A stretch of DNA of 12,366 nt from Geobacter sp. (GTDB taxonomy: Bacteria > Desulfobacterota > Desulfuromonadia > Geobacterales > Geobacteraceae), in contig DNJC01000019.1 in assembly GCA_003490025.1 (NCBI GenBank), forward strand, positions 1 to 12,366. Reading direction: 5' to 3'. The notes below the pieces were generated by a model. It saw only the letters and a list, made by a program, of their open reading frames with translations, did not search any database and was not told the origin of the DNA. The first letter of the stretch is position 1. Each line of letters starts with the position of its first letter. Shown piece after piece: positions 6,187-12,366 of this stretch. Position numbers and translations under genes: made by a program.

Positions 6187-7029
6187 CTACAGGGTCCTGA
6201 CCGCGGCGGTGAACCAGCCGCGCTCTCTTGCTATCTCCGCGGCGGCCGCCTTTGCCGTTTTTTCGTCCGGGAAAAGTCCGAAGACGGTGGAACCGCTGCC
6301 GGACATGAGCGACCCTCGCGCACCGGTGGCTATCAGCAGCTCTTTCAACTCCTCCAAGAGCGGAAACCTCGCGCAGGTTACCGGCTCAAGATCGTTGGAG
6401 AGGACGTCGCAGACTTCCTCGATGCCTCCATAGGAACGCGGGATTATAGCCAGCGACCCTGCCGTTGTCAATCTCAAATTTTGGTAGACCCAGGCAGTGG
6501 AGACGTGTATGCCGGGGTTCACCAGGACGACCCAGAGGGAGGGCACTTCATCCAGCGCGGTCAGCTTGTCGCCGATCCCTTCGGCCAGCGCGGTCTTCTT
6601 GAAGATGAAGAACGGGACGTCGGCTCCGAGCTTCACACCTATCTCCATGAGCCGCTGGTCTGACAGCCCCAGATCGAGCAGTTCGTTCACTCCCATGAGC
6701 ACCGTCGCGGCGTCGCTGCTGCCGCCGCCAAGACCCGCGGCAACGGGGATCTTCTTGGTGATGGCGATCTCTATGCCGACTTCCCGCCCGGAGAGCTTCA
6801 GCAGCGCGTCGGCGGCGCGCCACGCTATGTTCCCCGGTCCGTCGGGAACTCCCTTGCTGCCGCAGGTGACGCGTATGCCGGTGGTGTCGCTCAGCGCTAT
6901 CTGGATTTCGTCGCACAGATCGACCCTCTGCATGATCATCCTCAGCTCGTGGTAGCCGTCGGGCCTCTTGCCGATCACGTCCAGCCGGTAGTTGACCTTG
7001 GCCGGCGCTTTTAGTTGCAGTTTCTCCAC
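6187..7029 (-). CDS. ispE: 4-diphosphocytidyl-2-C-methyl-D-erythritol kinase
   Basis: IspE phosphorylates the 2-hydroxyl of CDP-methylerythritol with ATP in the cytoplasm. This is the fourth step of the MEP pathway to isoprenoid precursors, and essential where no other route exists. The 280-residue protein has the usual family length and all GHMP-kinase motifs. These are the N-terminal APAKVNYRLDV and RPDGYHEL, the ATP-binding loop PVAAGLGGGSSDAA (95-108), LGADVPFF with the expected catalytic Asp137, and the third motif LMSGSGSTVFGLF (241-253). The start is GTG at 7029, with GGGAGG 7 bases upstream. It lies 168 bases downstream of truD and 23 bases upstream of tRNA-Gln, all on one strand. In Geobacter genomes I recall prs, rplY and pth following ispE; none is in view here, perhaps because of the island to the left. 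Confidence 0.97.
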   Translation of the reverse strand: MEKLQLKAPAKVNYRLDVIGKRPDGYHELRMIMQRVDLCDEIQIALSDTTGIRVTCGSKGVPDGPGNIAWRAADALLKLSGREVGIEIAITKKIPVAAGLGGGSSDAATVLMGVNELLDLGLSDQRLMEIGVKLGADVPFFIFKKTALAEGIGDKLTALDEVPSLWVVLVNPGIHVSTAWVYQNLRLTTAGSLAIIPRSYGGIEEVCDVLSNDLEPVTCARFPLLEELKELLIATGARGSLMSGSGSTVFGLFPDEKTAKAAAAEIARERGWFTAAVRTL

Positions 7030-7127
7030 TGGATGACCTCCCTTCAGGCCTTTCTTTCCGATCGATCTATGACTGTCGCGACCCCGCAGCTTAGACTTGT
7101 CCGCCGTAGCCTGAAAGGCGAGGGCAG

Positions 7128-7165
7128 ATCGCGGCAGGAATGCCGCTCCTACAGGAGAAACTCCT
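7128..7165. repeat. REP-like repeat with two small hairpins
   Basis: In the truD-ispE gap, GCGGCA-GGAA-TGCCGC (7131-7146) is a perfect 6-bp hairpin with a GNRA-type GGAA loop. A second hairpin AGGAG-AAA-CTCCT (7153-7165) follows. The flanking AGATCGCGGCAGGAATGCCG-type sequence with CTCCTACAGG is reminiscent of bacterial REP elements. The 15-mer ATCGCGGCAGGAATG recurs exactly at 12348-12362, so it is a dispersed repeat. Confidence 0.7.
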
Positions 7166-7197
7166 CTCAGCGGGAAGTCTCACGCAGCGCAACTGCT

Positions 7198-8394
7198 CTA
7201 GACACTCTTCATTATTTCATCCATGACGCAGGTGGCGTAGGAGCCGCGCGGCAGGAAGAATGCCACCAGCAGGTCTCCAGCATCGCTTTGCACGGTTGTC
7301 CCGGAGATGGGCACCCTCAAGGGACGCCGCTCTCCTTCCATCCGCAGCCCGCCGGAGAGGTTGAAGCTCTCGGGCGTCAGCCCCTGGTCCGCCAGGATTC
7401 CCCGTTCGAGTTCACCCTGCTCTCCTTGCGGCTCCATCATGGTGCAGCCGAACATGGGCCCGGTGGCGGAGATCTCGAACGCCTGCGCGCGGGGCGCCTC
7501 GGCCTGCGCATCCTGAACCAGGAAGCAGGCGCCGTTCTCGTGCTTGAACGCTATGTCGCCCTGGAAGACCTGCTCGATATGCTCCAGGCGCCTCTCCAGC
7601 ACGAGATCGAAGAGTGAGGACTGGAATGCCGAGAGGTACAGCCGCTTCATGCGCGGTTGCACCGAGTTGAAGGCCTTCTCGAAGCCGTCGGGTCGCTGCA
7701 CAAGCCGCCCCAGCAGTTCGCGCTCGCCCCGGAAATGCCCCGGGAAAAGGGCCAGGCTCTCGGCGAAGTCGCCGCGCCGGTACGCCTCGATCGCCTGCCG
7801 CCACCTTTCATCGGATACCGCGGCTGGATCGCCGACCAGCGCGTCGACTGCCCCCTTGAAATCGCGGCGCAGCATCGCCGCGCCTATCAGGTGGGAGTTC
7901 CCCTGCAACCCGTAGCGCTGCGTGCCGAAGCGGTTCGGCACTCCCCGTTTCTCCAAGATAGCGAGCGCCGCAACGGCGTTTTCGGCCGCGCCGGGGGCGA
8001 CGTCCCGCACCCTGATCCGGAACCGGTTCCCCTTCAGATGCCCAAGCCTCAGCTTGTTGCCATGCCGTATGGCGGAAATCACCTTGAGTCCCGGGATCTC
8101 CAGCGCCAGCACAGTCTCGGGCGCCACCCTCGGGATGGAGAAGCTCTGGCGCGTTACTCCGACCGCGTCCTTCATCCCGGCGTAGCCGAGATCGCGTTCC
8201 TGGACGCCGAGCGCCTTGGAGACGCGGCGCAGGGCTTCCAGCGTGGTGATGCCGCGCTTCTCGATCAGGGCGTAACTATGCTCCCCCTCCCCGCTCGGCA
8301 GGTACGCCGGAACCTCTTCGACTTCGAAGTCTTCGGGAACCCCTTTTATGGTCCCCCCGGTACCGGAGATTTCGGCGGTCAAATATATTGGCAA
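7198..8394 (-). CDS. truD: tRNA pseudouridine(13) synthase TruD
   Basis: TruD converts uridine 13 in the D-loop of certain tRNAs (tRNA-Glu in E. coli) to pseudouridine. The 398-residue protein carries the family signatures. These are an N-terminal IKGVPEDFEVEE, the catalytic motif GYAGMKDAVGVTRQ with the nucleophile Asp76 (equivalent to E. coli Asp80), HGNKLRLGHLKGNRFRI, and VPNRFGTQRYG (NYFG-type motif). The middle region between the catalytic-domain halves holds the TRUD insertion domain. The start is TTG at 8394, with GGAGG 4 bases upstream; no better start gives the complete N-terminus. Length is somewhat above E. coli TruD (about 349) and typical of deltaproteobacterial forms. A clear promoter lies about 30 bases upstream. 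It is divergent from the glutamate dehydrogenase gene and followed by ispE. Confidence 0.96.
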   Translation of the reverse strand: MPIYLTAEISGTGGTIKGVPEDFEVEEVPAYLPSGEGEHSYALIEKRGITTLEALRRVSKALGVQERDLGYAGMKDAVGVTRQSFSIPRVAPETVLALEIPGLKVISAIRHGNKLRLGHLKGNRFRIRVRDVAPGAAENAVAALAILEKRGVPNRFGTQRYGLQGNSHLIGAAMLRRDFKGAVDALVGDPAAVSDERWRQAIEAYRRGDFAESLALFPGHFRGERELLGRLVQRPDGFEKAFNSVQPRMKRLYLSAFQSSLFDLVLERRLEHIEQVFQGDIAFKHENGACFLVQDAQAEAPRAQAFEISATGPMFGCTMMEPQGEQGELERGILADQGLTPESFNLSGGLRMEGERRPLRVPISGTTVQSDAGDLLVAFFLPRGSYATCVMDEIMKSV

Positions 8395-8424
8395 GGCGCC
8401 TCCGTTTTAAAAGTCAATCCGGGC

Positions 8425-8453
8425 ATCATACCCACTACCAAGGTCTGTTTCAA
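8425..8453 (-). promoter_or_regulatory. Sigma-70 promoter of truD
   Basis: On the minus strand TTGAAA (-35, 8448-8453) and TATGAT (-10, 8425-8430) are separated by 17 bases, close to consensus. Transcription would start near 8418, giving a leader of about 24 bases before the TTG start of truD. Confidence 0.68.
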
Positions 8454-8532
8454 CAGTATTCGTTCCCCGTCAAAGCTGTGGGGTGATTGCATTCTTCTCT
8501 CCAGTCAAAGCAGTTACCAGTGATACTGTTTA

Positions 8533-8601
8533 TCGACAGCAAACTTTTTTTCGACAGTCACCAAGGAATCATTAAACAAACAGACGATCCGTTGTTATAC
8601 T
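8533..8601 (+). promoter_or_regulatory. Candidate promoter and operator region of glutamate dehydrogenase
   Basis: TTAAAC (8572-8577) and TATACT (8596-8601), 18 bases apart, make a moderate sigma-70 promoter reading toward the dehydrogenase, with a leader of about 35 bases. Just upstream, TCGACAG occurs twice in direct orientation (8533-8539 and 8551-8557), 18 bases apart and around a T-run. These could be regulator half-sites, but this is a guess. Confidence 0.4.
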
Positions 8602-8643
8602 GTCCAGTGTAGATTGATTTTTTCAGGCAAAGGGGATCAATGC

Positions 8644-11604
8644 ATGAGCAGCTTGACTGTTATCCAGAAGAGCACCGCCAGTGAGCTTGCCGAAAACCGC
8701 AAATGGTTGAAAGAGCAGATAACGCCGTACTTCTTCACTGCCATGCGGGACGAACCGGGGGCGATCGCGCTTTTGGAGCGCGGTCTCGACTCCCTGCACT
8801 CGAACCGCCGCCTGATCCTGGCGGACCGCGAGAAGTCGCTGATCCTGGCCAGGGTCAACGCCCCCGGCTCTCTCTACGACACGCTGCGCCATGTCCACGA
8901 CCGGGAGATATCCTACGCGATGATCACCCACTCCGATGGTCCCATGCCCGGGCTGGACCAGCCCCTGGAGATCCAGCGCTTCGAGTTCGACCGCAAAAGC
9001 AACGAGGACGTCCTTAACTGGCGGGAGGCGGAGGTGCCGCCCCCGCTGGTCCGAAAGGTCGCCGCCACATTGAGGCGGAGCTACCCCGAGTTCGACATGA
9101 AGGAATTCGATCGTCTGCTGCGCATACTGTGGCTGAACAACCCGAATTACGTCCGGGTTTCCTCTACGGTGCGCGTGGCGCAGGTGCTCCAGCTGCAGCA
9201 AAAAGCGAGCAGAAGCGGCGGCCTCTATCTCTACGTCGAGTCTACGTCGAACCTCAAGGTCTCCCGGGTGCACTTCGCCGTCGGGAACCCGCCGCAAAAG
9301 GAATTCCTGCTGCAACTCATGGAGGTATTCAACCGGCTCGACCTGGGGGTGAACCGCGCCTACTGCCTGACCATTTCCAACGGCGTCCATCCGTATTTCC
9401 TCGGGACCTTCTACGTGAACAGGCGCTCAGGAGAACCGCTCGAGCCGAGGTCCGAACTCTTCAGCCGGCTGCAGAACGAGTTCTACAACACCCAGATCGT
9501 CGCCACCAAGGGGTACACCTACCGCGAGTTCGTCACCACCGGCGTCATGACCGGGGAGGAAGCCTCGCTCATCAACGCCTTCGTCGCATTCTGCCATACC
9601 AACCTGGCGCACAACCAGCCGGACCGCTTCGGCCTGGACGACGTCCAGGGCGCCTTCCATGCGCACCCGGAGATGTCGCTGCAACTGGTGAAGCTCTTCC
9701 GGGCGCGCTTCGATCCCTCCGTCACCGACCGCGACAAGGTGTACGGCGCCGTTTTGGAGGAGACCACCGAGGCGGTTGCGGAGTACAACACCGGACACCG
9801 CTATCTCGACGAGGTGCGGCGCGCCATCTACCGCTGCTGCCTCATCTTCGTCACGCACACGCTGAAGACGAACTTCTTCGTGCTGGAAAAGCAGGCGTTC
9901 GCCTTCAGGCTCGACCCGGGCTACCTCACGGAACTCGGTCCGGCGTTCACCGCCGACCTCCCCCCGGCGCTGCCGTTCAGGGTCACCTTCTTCTTCAGCC
10001 GCTTCGGTTTCGGCTACCACATCGGGTTCTCAGACATCGCCCGCGGCGGCTGGCGCACCGTCATAGCCAGAAACGGCGACGACTTCATCACCAACGCCAA
10101 CACCATCTTCCGCGAGAACTTCGTGCTCGCCCATACCCAGCACCTGAAGAACAAGGACATCTACGAGGGGGGCTCGAAGCTGGTCATCATCCTGGACGCC
10201 TCGGACCTGCAGAGGGAGGGGGAGCGCGAACTTGAAAACTGGCGACTTTACAAGCTGCAGCACGGCGTCACGAACTCCTTTCTGGACATCTTCGTCACGG
10301 AAAGCGGCGTCGCGAAGTCCCCGGCGGTGGTCGACTACTACCGCGAGGACGAGCCGATCGAACTGGGCCCCGACGAGAACATGCACGACACGATGATCGA
10401 GAACATCGCCCGCATCTCCAAGCGTCGGGGCTACATCCTGGGCATAGGGATCATGTCCAGCAAGACGGTCGGGATCAACCACAAGGAATACGGCGTCACC
10501 TCGACGGGGGTGGTCAAATTTGCCGAGATCACCATGGCGGAACTCGGCATCGACATCTACCGCGACCCCTTCAGCGTCAAGTTCACCGGTGGCCCCAACG
10601 GCGACGTCGCCGGCAACGCCATGCGGATACTGCTGGAGCGCGCGCCGAAGGTCGCCATCAACCTGGTTCTGGACGGCACGGCCGCGCTCTGCGACCCGCA
10701 GGGGGCGGACCGCTCGGAACTCTCCCGCATCGTGCTCAGGAAAGACCTGGAGGGATTCAACCCGCAGATGCTGCACCCGGGCGGTTTCATCCTCTACAGA
10801 AGCGGCAGCCGCCGCGAGGGGCTCAGGGAGCTGTACCGCAAGCTCACCCGCACAGCCGACAGCCTGCGCGAGGAGTGGATCTCCACCGACGAGTTCTCCA
10901 AGCTCTATGCGAGCCTCCCGTTCACCGTGAAGGCGGACCTCTTCATCCCCGCCGGGGGAAGGCCCGAGACCATGGACAAGGACAACTGGAAGAACTATTT
11001 CCTCCCCAACGGCGCCCCTTCGGCGGGCGCGATCGTCGAGGGAGCCAACTCCTTCATCACGCCGGAAGCGAGGGTGGAGCTGCAGAAAATGGGCGTCATC
11101 ATCATGCGCGACGCCTCCGCCAACAAGTGCGGCGTGATCTCCTCCTCGTACGAGATCATCGCGAACCTGCTCCTCTCCGAGGCGGAGTTCCTCGCGGAGA
11201 AGGAGCGCTACGTGAAGGACGTGCTGGAAATCCTGGAACTGCGGGCGGCGGACGAGGCGAGGCTGATCCTCAAGCGTCGCCGGGAGCAGCCGTCGCTTCT
11301 TTGCACCGAGATATCGGACGCCTTGAGCGGCGAGATCAACGCGCAGTACGCGACCATCTTCCGTTTCTTCCAGAACCGGCCGCAACTCTGCCTGCAGCCG
11401 ATCTACCGCAAGACGATCCTCTCGCACCTCCCCCGGATGCTCAGGGAGGAGCCTAAGTACTCCAAGCGCCTGAAGAACCTCCCCCCTAAGTACCTCTTCG
11501 CCATCCTCGCTGCGGAGATCGGTTCGTCGCTGGTGTACCGCGGCGACCGCGAGGCCGATTTCGAGGCGACCATCAAGGGGCACCTGATGCGGAAGTTCCA
11601 GTGA
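8644..11604 (+). CDS. NAD-dependent glutamate dehydrogenase, large (Gdh2-like) type
   Basis: The enzyme oxidatively deaminates glutamate to 2-oxoglutarate and ammonia with NAD, linking amino-acid catabolism to the TCA cycle. The 986-residue protein (about 113 kDa) resembles the yeast Gdh2 class, not the 50-kDa hexameric or 180-kDa bacterial classes. The N-terminal half (about 1-430) is a poorly characterised regulatory region. The catalytic region starts with FGYHIGFSDIARGGWRT (about 457-473), then NKDIYEGGSKLVIILD with the substrate-binding Lys near 510. The dinucleotide-binding FTGGPNGDVAGNAMRIL follows (about 646-662), then IVEGANSFITPEARVEL and ASANKCGVISSS (about 797-835). Start: the ATG at 8644 has AGGGG 8 bases upstream; an in-frame TTG at 8614 lacks this support. 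It is divergent from truD with its own candidate promoter. No terminator is evident downstream. Confidence 0.92.
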   Translation: MSSLTVIQKSTASELAENRKWLKEQITPYFFTAMRDEPGAIALLERGLDSLHSNRRLILADREKSLILARVNAPGSLYDTLRHVHDREISYAMITHSDGPMPGLDQPLEIQRFEFDRKSNEDVLNWREAEVPPPLVRKVAATLRRSYPEFDMKEFDRLLRILWLNNPNYVRVSSTVRVAQVLQLQQKASRSGGLYLYVESTSNLKVSRVHFAVGNPPQKEFLLQLMEVFNRLDLGVNRAYCLTISNGVHPYFLGTFYVNRRSGEPLEPRSELFSRLQNEFYNTQIVATKGYTYREFVTTGVMTGEEASLINAFVAFCHTNLAHNQPDRFGLDDVQGAFHAHPEMSLQLVKLFRARFDPSVTDRDKVYGAVLEETTEAVAEYNTGHRYLDEVRRAIYRCCLIFVTHTLKTNFFVLEKQAFAFRLDPGYLTELGPAFTADLPPALPFRVTFFFSRFGFGYHIGFSDIARGGWRTVIARNGDDFITNANTIFRENFVLAHTQHLKNKDIYEGGSKLVIILDASDLQREGERELENWRLYKLQHGVTNSFLDIFVTESGVAKSPAVVDYYREDEPIELGPDENMHDTMIENIARISKRRGYILGIGIMSSKTVGINHKEYGVTSTGVVKFAEITMAELGIDIYRDPFSVKFTGGPNGDVAGNAMRILLERAPKVAINLVLDGTAALCDPQGADRSELSRIVLRKDLEGFNPQMLHPGGFILYRSGSRREGLRELYRKLTRTADSLREEWISTDEFSKLYASLPFTVKADLFIPAGGRPETMDKDNWKNYFLPNGAPSAGAIVEGANSFITPEARVELQKMGVIIMRDASANKCGVISSSYEIIANLLLSEAEFLAEKERYVKDVLEILELRAADEARLILKRRREQPSLLCTEISDALSGEINAQYATIFRFFQNRPQLCLQPIYRKTILSHLPRMLREEPKYSKRLKNLPPKYLFAILAAEIGSSLVYRGDREADFEATIKGHLMRKFQ

Positions 11605-11612
11605 ATACCGCT

Positions 11613-11706
11613 CACCGCAAAGACGCCAAGACGCAAAGGAACCAGAAGTAAATCTAAAACCATTGGCCACAGAGAAAATCTGAGAACTTCTGAGAAAGGC
11701 TTCTGG
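11613..11706. repeat. Degenerate intergenic repeats (CGCAAAGACG and ACAGAGAAAATCTGAG types)
   Basis: Between the dehydrogenase and hicA, CACCGCAAAGACGCCAAG continues into ACGCAAAGGA (11613-11640). From 11665, GCCACAGAGAAAATCTGAG is followed by AACTTCTGAGAAAGGC. Both resemble short-period, degenerate repeats that I recognise as common in intergenic regions of Geobacter-type genomes. A weaker copy of the first lies at 5737-5767. They encode nothing. Confidence 0.6.
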
Positions 11707-11740
11707 CGGGGGGAGGCTCAACCCGCTGCGGCTTTTCAGC

Positions 11741-11770
11741 TTGCGCTTTAGTAACCGGTCTGTATATAAA
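11741..11770 (+). promoter_or_regulatory. Possible hicAB promoter
   Basis: TTGCGC (11741-11746) and TATAAA (11765-11770) are 18 bases apart (16 to the overlapping TATATA at 11763). The -10 box ends only 4 bases before the hicA ATG, so a transcript from it would be leaderless or would begin inside hicA. HicA has no clear Shine-Dalgarno sequence (AAATGGA). The real promoter may instead lie further upstream. Confidence 0.35.
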
Positions 11771-11774
11771 TGGA

Positions 11775-11993
11775 ATGAGCAGCGATGAGATCATAAAAAG
11801 GCTTGAACAGGACAAATGGGAGTGTGTCGGCAGCAAGGGCTCCCACCGCAAGTTCAAGCACCCTACAAAGCCTGGACACGTCATCGTCCCCTGCCCCCGC
11901 AAGGACCTACCCATCGGGACGGTCCGCAACATATTCAGGCAGGCGGGCTGGGACTGGAGAATACAATATGCAATACCCGGTTTACCTGCATAA
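11775..11993 (+). CDS. hicA: HicA mRNA interferase toxin
   Basis: HicA is the toxin of a type II toxin-antitoxin pair. It has a double-stranded RNA-binding-like fold and cleaves mRNA until blocked by HicB. The 72-residue protein shows the family pattern. It begins with MSSDEIIKRLEQDKWECVGSKGSH, where His24 of the GSH motif is the expected catalytic residue. RKFKHP, GHVIVPCPRKDLPIGTVRNI and FRQAGW follow. Most HicA proteins end at about residue 60 after QAG; here 14 extra residues arise where the gene runs into hicB. There is no good ribosome binding site upstream of the ATG, suggesting low toxin translation. The frame overlaps hicB by 26 bases, the usual translational coupling. It appears intact. 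Confidence 0.93.
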   Translation: MSSDEIIKRLEQDKWECVGSKGSHRKFKHPTKPGHVIVPCPRKDLPIGTVRNIFRQAGWDWRIQYAIPGLPA

Positions 11994-12231
11994 AGAGAAT
12001 GAATCGCATGCACTTGGAGCAACGATCCCCGATTTTCCAGGATGCTTTTCAGCAGCCGACGCAGAGGAAGAGCTGCCGCGCATGATTCAGGAGGCGGTTG
12101 AGCTTTATTTCGAGGGGGAGGATATGAATATTCCAACCCCTTCCGCGATCGAGCAGTTGGAGCATGACCCCAGATACCACGGGGGGACCTGGAAGATGTT
12201 CGATATCGATCTGACAAAGGTCATGGGTTGA
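11968..12231 (+). CDS. hicB: HicB antitoxin, lacking the C-terminal DNA-binding domain
   Basis: HicB binds and neutralises HicA through a partial RNase H-like fold. The full-length type also represses the operon through a C-terminal ribbon-helix-helix or HTH domain. The 87-residue frame starts at the ATG at 11968, with GGAGA 7 bases upstream, inside the end of hicA. It has the N-terminal domain: YPVYLHKENE, GATIPDFPGCFSAADAEEE and IQEAVELYFEGEDMNIPTPS. It ends at WKMFDIDLTKVMG. In longer homologues this linker is followed by a basic-x-N-I-T-L-P ribbon-helix-helix segment, but here a TGA intervenes. Downstream is a GC-rich repeat, so the C-terminus may have been lost. Toxin neutralisation could persist while operator binding is lost. 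A naturally short HicB is the alternative. Confidence 0.85.
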   Translation: MQYPVYLHKENESHALGATIPDFPGCFSAADAEEELPRMIQEAVELYFEGEDMNIPTPSAIEQLEHDPRYHGGTWKMFDIDLTKVMG

Positions 12232-12296
12232 ACCAAAAGGTAACCCCGATTAGCACAATCTTCTTCCAGCACTCTGGAACTGCGCCCCCTCACTAA

Positions 12297-12317
12297 CCCT
12301 CCCCCTCCGGGGGAGGG
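12297..12317. repeat. GC-rich hairpin repeat
   Basis: CCCTCCCCC (12297-12305) pairs perfectly with GGGGGAGGG (12309-12317) around TCC. The surrounding CCCCCTCACTAACCC and GAGGGGAC are typical of a dispersed intergenic repeat seen in many proteobacteria. It could act as a terminator-like structure after hicB but has no T-run. Confidence 0.6.
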
Positions 12318-12347
12318 GACTGTGTGCTTCCCCCCACAGGCGCGGCA

Positions 12348-12362
12348 ATCGCGGCAGGAATG
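12348..12362. repeat. Second copy of the REP-like repeat (cut by window end)
   Basis: ATCGCGGCAGGAATG is identical to 7128-7142 in the truD-ispE gap. The window ends before the second arm of the hairpin could be seen. After ATG the sequence (ATGG) already differs from the first copy (CCGC), so the copy may be degenerate. Confidence 0.6.
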
Positions 12363-12366
12363 ATGG

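Noticed and set aside
6082..6663. 193-codon plus-strand frame across tRNA-Gln and ispE
   Set aside because: It overlaps a tRNA and the antisense of a clear ispE gene, so it is a shadow frame.
7657..8523. 288-codon plus-strand frame opposite truD
   Set aside because: It is antisense to truD, whose catalytic motifs are intact. No domain is recognisable in the plus-strand product.
9129..10235. 368-codon plus-strand frame inside the dehydrogenase
   Set aside because: It is a shifted frame of the real gene with Arg/Pro/Gly-rich low-complexity translation.
10030..11721. 563-codon minus-strand open frame
   Set aside because: It is antisense to the glutamate dehydrogenase in high-GC sequence. Its translation has no recognisable domain, while the plus strand is clearly the real gene.

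Overview
The window looks like a chromosome segment of a Geobacter-type deltaproteobacterium (Desulfuromonadota; Geobacter, Citrifermentans or Geomonas). This is inferred from the family flavour of the proteins, the order truD-ispE-tRNA-Gln, and intergenic repeats typical of that group; no search was run. It divides into an AT-richer, decayed accessory part (about 1-5823) and a GC-rich, intact core part (about 5824-11604). A short toxin-antitoxin and repeat region follows, to the end.

Accessory part. On the minus strand lies a broken PAS-domain sensor histidine kinase (8-1170), with a frameshift in the PAS domain and an early stop just after the phospho-acceptor H-box. Between PAS and H-box it carries about thirteen tandem 11-residue repeats. 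Next, also on the minus strand, is a 5'-truncated secreted protein with three SbsA-type Ig-like domains and a C-terminal ice-binding (DUF3494) domain (1329-2951). Its missing 5' end meets a MITE/REP-like element with 30-base inverted repeats and a 26-base tandem duplication (2959-3185). Two intact plus-strand genes follow: a family 2 glycosyltransferase (3583-4518) and a DUF362 protein with a Cys-rich C-terminus (4584-5711). The part ends in the 3' piece of a tRNA (resembling tRNA-Phe) followed by a perfect rho-independent terminator. That is what the edge of a tRNA-integrated genomic island would look like.

Core part. On the minus strand, reading leftward from a good sigma-70 promoter at 8425-8453: truD (tRNA pseudouridine 13 synthase), ispE (MEP isoprenoid pathway kinase) and tRNA-Gln(TTG). 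Divergent on the plus strand is a 986-residue NAD-dependent glutamate dehydrogenase of the yeast Gdh2-like large type.

Right end. A hicA-hicB toxin-antitoxin pair (11775-12231) overlaps by 26 bases. HicB stops just before where its C-terminal DNA-binding domain would normally begin. Generic GC-rich repeats, one of them a second copy of a REP-like sequence from the truD-ispE gap, fill the last 130 bases.

I did not find a convincing new biological system. The most distinctive items are the hendecad-repeat signalling helix, the tRNA 3' fragment as a probable island boundary, the truncated ice-binding gene with its adjacent MITE-like element, and the HicB without a DNA-binding domain.
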